Positions 30,794 to 42,026 of a stretch of DNA of 64,000 nt are shown one piece after another. Made by a program: the position numbers and the translations under genes. Origin of the DNA: Deinococcus hopiensis KR-140 (GTDB lineage Bacteria; Deinococcota; Deinococci; Deinococcales; Deinococcaceae); the NCBI RefSeq assembly GCF_900176165.1, contig NZ_FWWU01000003.1:62001-126000 (forward strand), in the 5' to 3' direction. Below the pieces are notes generated by a model that made no database searches, was not told the DNA's origin, and saw only the letters and a list, made by a program, of their open reading frames with translations. The stretch's first letter is position 1. Each line of letters starts with the position of its first letter.

Positions 30794-32908
30794 TCAGGAC
30801 GACACGGGCGAGTGCAGGGCGGCTTCCCACCTGGGCAGGGAAGGGCCTTCCGGGAGGGGCAGCCACAGCACGGCCGTGACCAGCCGGGGATACAGCCGGC
30901 TGCCGAGAGCGTGCCCGTCAGTGGAACGGACCTGGTCGGTGGGACCGTGGGCCGCCGATCCGAGCTGCTGCCAGCGTACGTGCGCCGCGTCGCAGTGTGG
31001 ATCGGGAGCCAACCCGAACACCGTTTCCGCGACGAACTGGCACAGGAAAATCTTGGACATCCAGGTGTTGGGGCTGGTGCTCGACAACTTCCAGCCTCCC
31101 GACACCGGGTCCAGACACCGGCCCGGTTGCAGGGCCGTCTGCAGGTGCTGACGCAGCCGGGCGACGAGCGGACCGTACGGCCCCGTCTCGCTGACCGCTT
31201 CCCGCAAGCCCAGCAGGAGCGGATAGACGAGGGCCTCGACCGCCGGAATGATGCAGGCGTCGCTGCCGCCGGAGAGCAGGGCCGGGATGTACCCGAGTGC
31301 CGGATCGAAGGCTCCAGCGATGCGCGCCGCGGCCCGCTGCGCCTGCTGCCGGGCCCGTTCGCCGCCCCGTCCCAGGGCCGTCAGCGCCTGCTCCAGACAG
31401 ACCAGCGCGGCCCAGGTCTTGACGGCCAGGTACAGGTTGCCGCGCGCAGGGCCCAGGCTGGCGTCCAGGCTGTCGTAGGTGGTGATTTCGGTCCCAGTCC
31501 CGCAGCGGGCGCTGTCCACGTCCATTACGCCGTCCCCGTCGGTGTCGCGCGCGAGCAGCGAGGCCAGGCACGCTTCGAGGACCTCGCCCCGGCGCGTCAG
31601 CCACGCCGGGTCTGCCAGCCGGCCATATACGGCGGCGCTCAGCGCCCAGTTGGTGAGCTGCTCGAAGGTCATGTGCGAGAAGCAGCCGTGGAGGTCCTCG
31701 GTCTCGTACGAGGAGAGGCCAGGCGGTGAAAAGACGTTGGAGACCCCCACGTCGTGCGGGAAGCTTAGGCCACCGGGCAAAGGCCCACCGCTGCCCTGTA
31801 CGGCGTCGGTAAAGGCGTAACGTTCCAGAAACAGGTCCAAGACGTTGCCGGAGGTCCAGGGATGATACCGCAGTTCCCAGAACAGCTGATCGATGGTCAG
31901 GTCCAGGGTGTTCATCATGCGGTACTCGCCCTCGTTGACCACCCAGAGGGGCCGGCCTCCTTCCCGCACGAGCAGCTCGGTATTGGCGAGGTAGCCGTGT
32001 GCGGCGTGCGCGAGCAGAAACTGCCTTTCGCAGCTTAGACCGCTGCCGCGCAGTTCCGCGTCCCGGTCCGCGGCGAGCTGTCGGTAGTGACCGGCGTGCT
32101 CCAACCCGAAGGCCAGCACCTCCTCCAGATCGGCGAACATCTCCGTGTAAAAGAACTGGGCGTTCAATCCAGCCGTCACCGTGCCGCCCTGGTAACTGCC
32201 CAGCGCGAGGACCAGCCGGCCCACCTGCCCCGGGGGAACGGTCAGCCGCACGCCCCCCGCGTTGCCCAGCCGACGGACGCGGGGACGGCGCTCTCCGAAG
32301 GCGGCCCCGATCACGTCGAAATCCTGGACCTCCTCCACATCGGGGCCGGGCAGGGCGGCCACCCCCCACCGCCGTCCCGCCGCCGCGCCCAGCAGCGCCC
32401 CGGCGGTGGTATCGGACAGGGGGCGGTTGACGCCTTCAAGGGCGAAGAGCAGCTCAGCCCTGTTCGCCGAATCCCGGTTGTCGAGTTCCAGTTCGGCCAG
32501 GACCACCGGACAGACCGCGCGTTTCAGGGCCGCGTCGTCGGTGCCGGGGGTGGGCACCTCGCCGAAGGGACTCAGGAGCCGAAAACGCAGGGGACCGTGC
32601 CGCCACTCGTCCGACGCCCAGCCGAGGTGACGTTCGAGTTCCTCACCTGGGACGGAGCGCGTGGGCGGGGGCGTGTGGCCGAGGCCGTCGGCATCGGCCT
32701 GATAGGCGAATTCCCCCAGCCCGAGGGGTGCACTGAGAAACGGCAGCACCTGCACGTCTTCTCCGCTCCGGCGGTAGGCGACATAGACGCTGCGCCCGGG
32801 CGAATGGACGTCCGACAGGGCGAAGCCGCCACCCTTGCCGAATTCACCCAGAATGAAGGGGGCGTAGGCTCCCCAGGGCGCGTGATGACTGAGATAGGCG
32901 TTACTCAC
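30794..32908 (-). CDS. GH52 beta-xylosidase
   Basis: 704 residues matching glycoside hydrolase family 52 over its length, a small family of retaining beta-xylosidases known best from Geobacillus. HHAPWGAYAPFILGEFGKGG starts the protein. PLWVVNEGEYRMMNTLDLTI (Glu 326/328) holds the nucleophile region, SSYETEDLHGCFSHMTFEQL and TTYDSLDASLGPARGNLYLA follow (the family's acid/base Asp is expected in the latter), and WKLSSTSPNTWMSKIFLCQF precedes the end. There is no signal peptide, so it acts on imported xylo-oligosaccharides in the cytoplasm, releasing xylose for xylA/xylB encoded upstream. GTG start with AAAGGA upstream. It is the last gene of the operon. Confidence 0.9.
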   Translation of the reverse strand: MSNAYLSHHAPWGAYAPFILGEFGKGGGFALSDVHSPGRSVYVAYRRSGEDVQVLPFLSAPLGLGEFAYQADADGLGHTPPPTRSVPGEELERHLGWASDEWRHGPLRFRLLSPFGEVPTPGTDDAALKRAVCPVVLAELELDNRDSANRAELLFALEGVNRPLSDTTAGALLGAAAGRRWGVAALPGPDVEEVQDFDVIGAAFGERRPRVRRLGNAGGVRLTVPPGQVGRLVLALGSYQGGTVTAGLNAQFFYTEMFADLEEVLAFGLEHAGHYRQLAADRDAELRGSGLSCERQFLLAHAAHGYLANTELLVREGGRPLWVVNEGEYRMMNTLDLTIDQLFWELRYHPWTSGNVLDLFLERYAFTDAVQGSGGPLPGGLSFPHDVGVSNVFSPPGLSSYETEDLHGCFSHMTFEQLTNWALSAAVYGRLADPAWLTRRGEVLEACLASLLARDTDGDGVMDVDSARCGTGTEITTYDSLDASLGPARGNLYLAVKTWAALVCLEQALTALGRGGERARQQAQRAAARIAGAFDPALGYIPALLSGGSDACIIPAVEALVYPLLLGLREAVSETGPYGPLVARLRQHLQTALQPGRCLDPVSGGWKLSSTSPNTWMSKIFLCQFVAETVFGLAPDPHCDAAHVRWQQLGSAAHGPTDQVRSTDGHALGSRLYPRLVTAVLWLPLPEGPSLPRWEAALHSPVSS

Positions 32909-32947
32909 GTTGGAGTCCTTTGCGGGTGCGTGAAGTGAAAAGAGGCC

Positions 32948-34459
32948 TCACGGCTGGTCCCCAAAGGAAACGTCTGTGGGAACGGCAGGTCCACTCCCGT
33001 ACACCTGCCCGAATACAGTGGCGTACTGGGCACGGGATGCGAGCGGTTCCACCGGCGTTACTCCCGCCATCCCGGTGAGACCGAGGGGCGGCAAAGCGGC
33101 CGTGAGGTCGGGAAAGAATCCAGCGGCAGGCATGGCGAGGAGGGCAGCTCCCTGTGCGGGTCCGGGGACGTGAGGTGGCCGGTGGACGTCGAGACCGAGG
33201 GTGTGGGCCATCAGGCCGAGCCAGAGGTCACTGCGCGCTCCGCCCCCTGTGGCAAGGACCGAGCGCACCGACGAGAGGCCCACCATCACGTCCTGCACGT
33301 CGGCGAGCGCAAACGCTGTGCCTTCGAGCAGCGCGCGGGTCAGGTGGCCCCGGCCATGCGCCAGGCTGAGCCCCGTCCACACTCCGCGCAACGCCGGGTT
33401 CATGTGCGGGCTGCGTTCCCCCGCGAGGTAGGGGAGAAACACCGGGCTTTCTCCCCCTGCCTGCACCTGCTCCGCTTCGCGCAGCAGCCTCTCGAAGTCC
33501 ACTTCCGGAAACAGCCGGTCCCGCAGCCACTGCAAGGCTCCCGCGCACGACAGGGTAACTCCCAGCAGGTGATACCCCCCGTCTGCGTGTGCGAACAGAT
33601 GTACCCGTCCCTCGGGATCGGGCGTGGGTTGCGCGAGGGGCGCGAACAGCACTCCGCTTGTTCCCAGGCTCAAGCTCCCCACCTCGGGTCTGGCCGAACC
33701 CAGACCCAGCGCCACGCCCGCCGCCGCATTGTCCCCCGCTCCCGCCACCACCGGCAGACCCAGCGGGAGGCCCGTCTGTGCCGCCAGAGGGCCTTTCAAG
33801 TGCCCCGCCACCTCCCACGAGTTCACGACAGACGGAAACAGGGCGGGGGAGAGGTCCAGCGCGCCCAGCACGTCCGTGTCCCATTCTTTGCGGGCCAGAT
33901 GCAGCGCACCTACGCCGGAAGCGTCGCTGGGTTCGGTGATCATCTGACCCGTGAGGACGAGGCCCAGATAATCCTTGGGCAGCAGGACGTGGCGCAGGCG
34001 GGCAAAGGCCCCGGGTTCCTCCCGTCGCAACCACAGTATTTTTGGGAGTTGAAAGCCGGTGACGGCCCGATTGCCCGTTCGGGCAATCAGTTCTGAGCGG
34101 GGAATTCGGGCCTCGATCTCCGCCACGTCCTGCCCTGTCCTCTGGTCATTCCACAAGGGGGCGGGTCGAATCACCTCCCCCTGGGCGCCGAGAAACACGG
34201 CGCCGTGCATCTGGCCGCTCAGCCCCAGGGCAACGGGGGTCTGGCCCTGCTCCCGAAGCTGGGCCGCCACGGCCGTGAGGGCGGCGAGGGTGCCCTGCAC
34301 CCAGTCGTGGGGATCTTGTTCTGTCCACCCCGCGCGTGGGGTGGACAGCGGGTAGGGCCGAGTGACGGACGCGACGGTGCGCCGATGGACATCGAGCGCG
34401 ACCACCTTCACCCCGCTCGTACCGAGGTCCACCCCGAGGGTAACGGGGGAGTGGGTCAC
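32948..34459 (-). CDS. xylB: Xylulokinase
   Basis: 503 residues of the FGGY kinase family, phosphorylating D-xylulose to xylulose 5-phosphate. VTLGVDLGTSGVKVVALDVH is the N-terminal phosphate loop. LGLSGQMHGAVFLG and APLWNDQRTG contain substrate residues (MH, WNDQR). VVAGAGDNAAAGVALGLG and the late VLATGGGARSDLWLGLMAHT complete the family signatures. The GTG start overlaps the xylA stop by 4 bases. Confidence 0.93.
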   Translation of the reverse strand: MTHSPVTLGVDLGTSGVKVVALDVHRRTVASVTRPYPLSTPRAGWTEQDPHDWVQGTLAALTAVAAQLREQGQTPVALGLSGQMHGAVFLGAQGEVIRPAPLWNDQRTGQDVAEIEARIPRSELIARTGNRAVTGFQLPKILWLRREEPGAFARLRHVLLPKDYLGLVLTGQMITEPSDASGVGALHLARKEWDTDVLGALDLSPALFPSVVNSWEVAGHLKGPLAAQTGLPLGLPVVAGAGDNAAAGVALGLGSARPEVGSLSLGTSGVLFAPLAQPTPDPEGRVHLFAHADGGYHLLGVTLSCAGALQWLRDRLFPEVDFERLLREAEQVQAGGESPVFLPYLAGERSPHMNPALRGVWTGLSLAHGRGHLTRALLEGTAFALADVQDVMVGLSSVRSVLATGGGARSDLWLGLMAHTLGLDVHRPPHVPGPAQGAALLAMPAAGFFPDLTAALPPLGLTGMAGVTPVEPLASRAQYATVFGQVYGSGPAVPTDVSFGDQP

Positions 34460-35670
34460 GCCCCGACCTCCGTTTGGGCGCGGGGGGTCCTAAGGGGGGC
34501 ACTGCCGCGCACCCCCAGGAGCACCTCCACGGTGAGCTGGTCGAGGTGCTCCAGGCCGGGTCCGCGCTGTCCGAGGGCTGAGCGGTCAAAGCTGCGGTTT
34601 TTGAGGCCCCGGGCCTTTTCGGGAGTGTAGCCCTGGCTGAGCGCTTCCAGCTCTGCGTCCTGCACCCTGTAGGCCTGCAGTGCTGCCTGAATCTCGGGGT
34701 CAGCGTTGAACTGCGCCACTTTGTCCTTGAGGATGAGGTAGGTGCGCATGCAGCCCCGGGCAAAGGTCCAGACCCCTTCGGCATCCTCGGTCCTCAACGC
34801 GTGGGCGTCAAAGTGTCGGGGACCAGCGTACCCACTGTCTTCCAGCAGTTTGACCGTGAAAAACGCGCCCTTGAGGTTCTCAGCCCCGAAGCGCAGGTCC
34901 TGATCGAAGCGCCCCATCTTCTGATCGTTGAGGTCGATGTGAAACAGCTTGCCCGCGTCGATCGCCTGGGCGATGGCGTGAGGAAACGAGAGTCCCGCCA
35001 TCGTCTCATGGGCAAACTCGGGATTGACCCCGAACAGCTCCGGCTGTTTGAGGGTGGCAATGAAGCCCAGCGCCGAGCCGACGGTGGGCAGGAAGATGTC
35101 CCCCCGCGGCTCATTTGGCTTGGGTTCCAGAGCAAACCGGTAGTTGTACCCCTGGTCCTGGCTGTACTGCGCCAGAAAGTCCAGGCTGTCGCGGAACCAC
35201 CCAAGAGCATCGAGCAGTTTGCCGCTGCCGTCGACTTCGGTGCCTTCGCGGCCGCCCCAGAAGACGTAGGTCTGCGCCCCGAACTCGGCACCCAGATCCA
35301 TCGCCTGCATCGTCTTTTGCAGGGCGTAGGCGCGCACGCGGGCGTCCGCGCTCGTAAACGCCCCGTCCTTGAACGCGGGGTCCGAAAAGAGGTTGGTGGT
35401 CGCCATCGGGACGACGAGGCCGGTGTCGTCCAGGGCCGTGCGAAACTCCCGGATGATCTGGTCACGCTCAGCGGCAGACGCGTCGATGGGCACCAGATCG
35501 TTGTCGTGAAAGTTCACGCCGTACGCGCCGAGTTCGGCCAACTTGCGAACGACGTCGGGAGCAGAAAAACCGCGACGGGTGGCTTCACCAAAAGGATCGC
35601 GGCCCGTCTGGCCCACGGTCCACAGGCCAAACGTGAACTTGTCGGCGGGCGTTGGGGTGTAATCGGTCAT
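34456..35670 (-). CDS. xylA: Xylose isomerase
   Basis: 404 residues, converting D-xylose to D-xylulose, of the shorter class I (actinobacterial-type) isomerases. KFTFGLWTVGQTGRDPFGEA starts the barrel. GVNFHDNDLVP contains the catalytic His, YVFWGGREGTEVDGSG and RFALEPKPNEPRGDIFLPTV hold the metal ligands, and FHIDLNDQKMGRFDQDLRFG the second metal site. GPRHFDAHALRTEDAEGVWT follows. The C-terminus is slightly longer than usual. The start at MTDYTPTPADK is chosen because the upstream extension lies in the GH5 tail. Confidence 0.95.
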   Translation of the reverse strand: MTDYTPTPADKFTFGLWTVGQTGRDPFGEATRRGFSAPDVVRKLAELGAYGVNFHDNDLVPIDASAAERDQIIREFRTALDDTGLVVPMATTNLFSDPAFKDGAFTSADARVRAYALQKTMQAMDLGAEFGAQTYVFWGGREGTEVDGSGKLLDALGWFRDSLDFLAQYSQDQGYNYRFALEPKPNEPRGDIFLPTVGSALGFIATLKQPELFGVNPEFAHETMAGLSFPHAIAQAIDAGKLFHIDLNDQKMGRFDQDLRFGAENLKGAFFTVKLLEDSGYAGPRHFDAHALRTEDAEGVWTFARGCMRTYLILKDKVAQFNADPEIQAALQAYRVQDAELEALSQGYTPEKARGLKNRSFDRSALGQRGPGLEHLDQLTVEVLLGVRGSAPLRTPRAQTEVGA

Positions 35671-35707
35671 GGGCATACCTCTGGGAGGGCGAGCAAGGTG
35701 TAGGGCT

Positions 35708-37177
35708 TCAGGCCATCTGGGGTTGCGGCGCGTACTTGCGGATGAGGTCCACGAGCCCGGCGTTCGGGCAGCAGTGGCGAAGGGTGAAGGACGACAGCAC
35801 TCCGTCCAGCTCATTCTCGCTCAAGTGCTCGAACAGCCGGACGTAGGCGGGTTGCAGCAGGCCGCCGACGTAGTGGTCGAACGCCGCTTGCCCCAGGAAG
35901 CGCCGGTTGGCCTGGGGTTCGATGCTCGGATCACCCGCCACGCCCTCGATGAGGCGCGCGAGCTCGTCCAGCTTCCGTTTGGCGGACGTCTGCGGCAGCC
36001 AGCCCATCCAAAAATCGGTGTCCAGTTCAGCCTTGGCGCGCAAGCTGGGGGCGACAAGGCGGAGATACGGTGACTCCGGGTCCAGCGTGACCAGCCCCAT
36101 CACCCCCACATCCTTGTAATTCCAGGTGGTCCAGTGCGCTCCGAATTCCTCGAACACACCGATCTGGTCGTCCAGGGCCTGCAAGCGACTGGCGGGGTCG
36201 TCGCCGGGCCCGTTGTAGACCGAGCCGAACTCGCCCACCCAAAGGGGCACGCCGTGTTTCTGGGCGAACTGCGCGCCTTCGGTGTTGAAAAAGACCTCAC
36301 GCTGCCGTTCCCGGTCCCAGCGCTGCCGGGTGGGCTCGGTCTGGAAGGAGCCCTCGTAGCCCTCGAATTCGCCGGGGTAGGGGCCGGGACCAAACCCGGC
36401 CGGGGTGTAGTTGTGGCTGGAGTAGACCAGATTCTCGGCGAAGGGTGCCTGCAGACCTTCAAAACGGGTGGAAAACAGGTCACCTTCCAGAAAGACGATG
36501 TGGGCGGGATCGACCTCGCGGATGGCGGTGACCACGCGGCGGTAGATGCGGTTGAGGACCTCCCAGTTGGGGCGGTAGGCGTTGCTGCCAAAACGGCCCC
36601 GGGGCGCGTTCGTGACGGGTTCGTTCATCACGTTGTAGCCCGCGATCCAGGGGTGTCCGCAGAAGCGCTCAGCCAGGGCCCGCCACAACTGCACGAAGCG
36701 GTCCTGAAAATGCGGATGCTGCCAGAACAGGGCCACGCGGTTCGCGTTGTCGCTATGCCAGTCGGTGTTCTGCCAGCCCTGCACCGCGTGGAGATCGAGA
36801 ATGGCGTAGACCTGGTGCTGGGCACACCACGTCAGGGCCTCTTCAAGCCGGGTGAAGCCGCTCTCCAGCCACTCGAAGGGGCGGTCATCGCGCTCGAACT
36901 GCCGGTAATTGAGGGCAATCCGCACGGTATTGGCCCCGGTCGAGCGGATAAAACGCACGTCGTCTTCGGTAAAGAAGTGGGCCTGCAGACGCTCGAAGAA
37001 GAACGCGGTGCGGGCGGGCCCCAGCAGGTCGCGCATCGTTTCTTTCAGGGCGTGTTCGGCTCCTGGATACCCATTGATGAAGTTTTCCAGATGCATCCAC
37101 CCGCCGATGCACGTGCCGCGCAGCGTCACCCGCTCGCCCGCCGAATTCACGATTTGGCCGTTTCTGACTTGCAACAT
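35708..37177 (-). CDS. Intracellular GH5-type glycoside hydrolase
   Basis: 489 residues with a TIM-barrel glycosidase pattern of family 5. RNGQIVNSAGERVTLRGTCI is the N-terminal family signature. GANTVRIALNYRQF, AILDLHAVQGWQNTDWHSDN and AGYNVMNEPVTNAPRG (NEP, acid/base Glu) follow. VWVGEFG-type text (GVPLWVGEFGSVYNGPG) carries the nucleophile Glu, then TTWNYKDVGVMGLV. There is no signal peptide. In this operon it probably trims imported xylo- or gluco-oligosaccharides; substrate specificity is inferred only from neighbours. The ATG at 37177 is chosen because the barrel begins right after it. Confidence 0.85.
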   Translation of the reverse strand: MLQVRNGQIVNSAGERVTLRGTCIGGWMHLENFINGYPGAEHALKETMRDLLGPARTAFFFERLQAHFFTEDDVRFIRSTGANTVRIALNYRQFERDDRPFEWLESGFTRLEEALTWCAQHQVYAILDLHAVQGWQNTDWHSDNANRVALFWQHPHFQDRFVQLWRALAERFCGHPWIAGYNVMNEPVTNAPRGRFGSNAYRPNWEVLNRIYRRVVTAIREVDPAHIVFLEGDLFSTRFEGLQAPFAENLVYSSHNYTPAGFGPGPYPGEFEGYEGSFQTEPTRQRWDRERQREVFFNTEGAQFAQKHGVPLWVGEFGSVYNGPGDDPASRLQALDDQIGVFEEFGAHWTTWNYKDVGVMGLVTLDPESPYLRLVAPSLRAKAELDTDFWMGWLPQTSAKRKLDELARLIEGVAGDPSIEPQANRRFLGQAAFDHYVGGLLQPAYVRLFEHLSENELDGVLSSFTLRHCCPNAGLVDLIRKYAPQPQMA

Positions 37178-37200
37178 GATGTTCTCCCCTGGCTCCCGGC

Positions 37201-38094
<894 letters not shown>

Positions 38095-38095
38095 G

Positions 38096-39025
38096 TCAGA
38101 CCTCCGTCTCAAAGCGCCTGCTGGCGCGCAGGGCAAGGGCCGCCGTGGCAGCGACGATCACGAACATGGCCGTAGAAATCGCGGCGCCGTACCCGATGTT
38201 GAAGCCTGCGAACACAGTGCGGTACATGTACGTCGCCATCACCTCCGAGGCGTTGGAAGGTCCGCCCCCGGTCATGACGTAGACCATGTCGAAGTAGCGC
38301 AGCGACCCGATCAGGGACAGCACTACGGCCGTGCGGATGGTGCCCTGCAGGAACGGCAGCGTGATTTTCCAGAAGATGACCCGTTCGTTCGCGCCGTCGA
38401 GCGTGGCCGCTTCCCGGAGTTCGCCCGGCATCCCCGACAGTCCGGCCAGAAACAGCAGCATGTAGAAGGGAATGTTTTGCCAGCACACCACCGCGATCAC
38501 GGCTGGCAGGGAGAGGGCCGTGCTGCCCAGCCAGTCTTGCGCGAGTGCGTCCAGGTGCACGGCCCGCAGCACCGCGTTGATGGGTCCGAAATTGGGGTCA
38601 TACACCGAGCGGAACACAGTGCCGACGGCCACGCTGGACATCAGGAGCGGCAGAAAGTACAGCACCTTGAGCAGGCGGGAGCCCCGCCCCGCCTTGTCGA
38701 GCAGGAAGGCCAGAATCAACCCCACGGGAATCTGCACGGCGATGGAGAGGATTGCCAGGAGGCCATTGTTGCGGATGGCGGTTCTAAAGACTCCATCCTG
38801 GGCGAGCTCTGCCCAGTTCTGCCCCCCGACGTACTTCGCCGTGTTGCCCAGACCGTTCCAGTTGAGCAGCGACAGCCGGAAACTGGACAGGAGCGGGTAC
38901 ACCAGGAACACGCAGAGCATCAGCAGGGCGGGCAGCAGGAAGGCGGCAGCAACCCAGGTCTGACTCAGGTCCCGGCGCTTTCGCAGCGCTCGCCGGGTGG
39001 GTTCGGTGGGCAGGGCAGTACGCAT
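38096..39025 (-). CDS. Sugar ABC transporter permease, MalF-type
   Basis: 309 residues with six membrane spans. The N-terminus QTWVAAAFLLPALLMLCVFL is the first span. The coupling helix is REAATLDGANERVIFWKITL, matching the EAA...G motif of CUT1 permeases. It pairs with the MalG-type protein encoded downstream and the binding protein upstream. Confidence 0.92.
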   Translation of the reverse strand: MRTALPTEPTRRALRKRRDLSQTWVAAAFLLPALLMLCVFLVYPLLSSFRLSLLNWNGLGNTAKYVGGQNWAELAQDGVFRTAIRNNGLLAILSIAVQIPVGLILAFLLDKAGRGSRLLKVLYFLPLLMSSVAVGTVFRSVYDPNFGPINAVLRAVHLDALAQDWLGSTALSLPAVIAVVCWQNIPFYMLLFLAGLSGMPGELREAATLDGANERVIFWKITLPFLQGTIRTAVVLSLIGSLRYFDMVYVMTGGGPSNASEVMATYMYRTVFAGFNIGYGAAISTAMFVIVAATAALALRASRRFETEV

Positions 39026-39094
39026 GGATCACTCCTCCGGGGAAGGTGAAGCGGGAGGGCACACGCGGGAAATGCGCATGTCCTCCCAGCCGCC

Positions 39095-40360
<1,266 letters not shown>

Positions 40361-40571
40361 GGCGGGCTCCTGTGGACAATGGGTCACCCACGAACGTGCG
40401 GGTCATGACACGTCTGGCGGTGGGGAAGAGGGCTGTGGGGGCGTGATCTGGAGGAGGCCTTCCCGCCTTTCGTCGGGGTGGAACTGGCTTTGAAGGGGAA
40501 CCGGCGCGGCAGGAAAGGCCCAGACCCCCGGAACGTGGGGCCACCGGGCGTTCAGCCGCCTGAGAAAAGGT

Positions 40572-41588
40572 TCAGGGGGTGAGGGGGGACGTGGAGGCGC
40601 GGATCACCAGCTCAGTGGGCAACACCAGCCGGTCGGACACGGACCCGACGCCCTGCAGGAGGTTCAGCAGTTGGCGGGTGCCCGCCGCACCCATATCGAC
40701 GAGGGGCTGCCGGACCGTCGTCAGGGCGGGGTGGACCTGACCTGCCTGGGGAATGTCGTCGAACCCGATTACCGAGACGTCGTGCGGCACGCGCAGGCCC
40801 CGGTCCTTGACCGCCTCGACGGCCCCGAAGGCCGACACGTCGTTCGCCGCAAAGATTGCCGTGGGGCGCTCGGGCAGGTCCAACAGGGCCTGCGCTGCCT
40901 GAAAGCCGCCCGGCTGGGTGTACTCACCGGGCCGGATCAGGGCCGCGTCGAAGGGCAGCCCGGCGGTCAGCAGGCCCTCGCGGTAGCCCCTCAGGCGCTC
41001 CAGGCTGGCGGTGGTGTCCGCGCGCCCGGCGATAAAGCCGATGCGGCGGTGGCCGAGCTCCAGCAGGTGGGCGACGGCGAGGCGCGCGCCCCGGTAGTGA
41101 TCGGCGTCGACCAGGGGAAAGGGCATGGTGGTGTTGGCGGCGGCGATGATCACGACCGGAACCCCGGACTGCTTCAGGGTGGCGGCGTACCGGTCAAGCG
41201 AGCGGGGCAGGACCATCAGGAGGCCGTCGACGAGTCCCCGCGAGAGCCGGCCCACATTCTGGCGCTCGTGGGCGGTGTCTTCCTGGGTGGTCGAGATCAG
41301 CAGGTCGAGTCCGGCCTCATAGGCGACGAGATCGGCTCCCCGAACGACTTCGCTGATGTACTGCGGTCCGATGGAGGGGACGACGACCCCGAGGGTATCG
41401 GTCCGTCCTCCGGCGAGGGCACGGGCGGAAGGATGGGCGGTGTAACCAAGTTCGTCAATGACCTGCAAAACCCTCTGCCGGGTGGAGTCGGAAATACCGG
41501 GCTGTTTGTTGACCACCTTGGAAACGGTCATTCTGGAGACGCCCGCTTGAGCGGCGACGTCGGCGAGGGTCACAGGACTGGAACGCAT
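40572..41588 (-). CDS. LacI-family regulator of the xyloside operon
   Basis: 338 residues. VTLADVAAQAGVSRMTVSKV, VNKQPGISDSTRQRVLQVID is the LacI helix-turn-helix with the hinge sequence AHPSARALAGGRTDTLGVVV. The effector domain includes IFAANDVSAFGAVEAVKDRG and HDVSVIGFDDIPQAGQVHPA. It is the first gene of the eight-gene minus-strand cluster and its own promoter contains a perfect palindrome, so it probably represses itself and the operon until xylose or a xylo-oligosaccharide binds. A 211-base gap separates it from the binding-protein gene; I find no second copy of the palindrome there. Confidence 0.93.
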   Translation of the reverse strand: MRSSPVTLADVAAQAGVSRMTVSKVVNKQPGISDSTRQRVLQVIDELGYTAHPSARALAGGRTDTLGVVVPSIGPQYISEVVRGADLVAYEAGLDLLISTTQEDTAHERQNVGRLSRGLVDGLLMVLPRSLDRYAATLKQSGVPVVIIAAANTTMPFPLVDADHYRGARLAVAHLLELGHRRIGFIAGRADTTASLERLRGYREGLLTAGLPFDAALIRPGEYTQPGGFQAAQALLDLPERPTAIFAANDVSAFGAVEAVKDRGLRVPHDVSVIGFDDIPQAGQVHPALTTVRQPLVDMGAAGTRQLLNLLQGVGSVSDRLVLPTELVIRASTSPLTP

Positions 41589-41609
41589 TTCGCTCCTTTA
41601 GGTGGCTTG

Positions 41610-41648
41610 GTTACCGGTAACTTTACGATAACTCTCAGGAGGCGTCAA
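41610..41648 (-). promoter_or_regulatory. Promoter and LacI-type operator of the xyloside operon
   Basis: On the minus strand TTGACG (41643-41648), 17 bases, TAAAGT (41620-41625). The perfect 12-bp palindrome GTTACCGGTAAC (41610-41621) overlaps the end of the -10 and the start of transcription. This is the standard position and symmetry for a LacI-family operator. The regulator gene starts 21 bases further on, after AAAGGAGCGAA. Confidence 0.75.
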
Positions 41649-41859
41649 GGGGAGATCCCTCTGGACTGAGGCCCGTGCCAAGGGTGGGTTGCTCTCCCCC
41701 TGCCGTCATCTTGAGGAAACACACGTACGGCCGTCCTGCCTTGCCAAGAAATCCCGTGCCTACTCAGCCGCAGGTGGCCGTCTGAGTGGAATGGGTAAGG
41801 TGAGGCTGTCCCGGACGTGACCTGCTGCAATTGTGAAGCCTTCAAGCGCACATCCGCGA

Positions 41860-41990
41860 GTTGGAAGTACAGGTCGCGCGCGATAGCGAGGCTTCCCATC
41901 AGCTCCCAGCCAGGACCAGGGTTGGCAGAAGAAGCCCAAAAGTAAACGCCAGAAAGGCGCCCGCTCTTCCCGTGGTCAGACGGGTCACTG
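41860..41990 (+). pseudogene. Possible IS66-type transposase N-terminal fragment
   Basis: The plus-strand text HIRELEVQVARDSEASHQLP followed by a basic stretch and, in another frame, SRGQTGH resembles the coiled-coil and linker (ELE.....NS..SS.PP ... GGQPGH) at the start of IS66 TnpC. It is short, frameshifted and diverged, so the call is tentative. Confidence 0.3.
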
Positions 41991-42026
41991 AGAAACAATC
42001 TTGGTGACTACTCACCAGGGGTGGAC

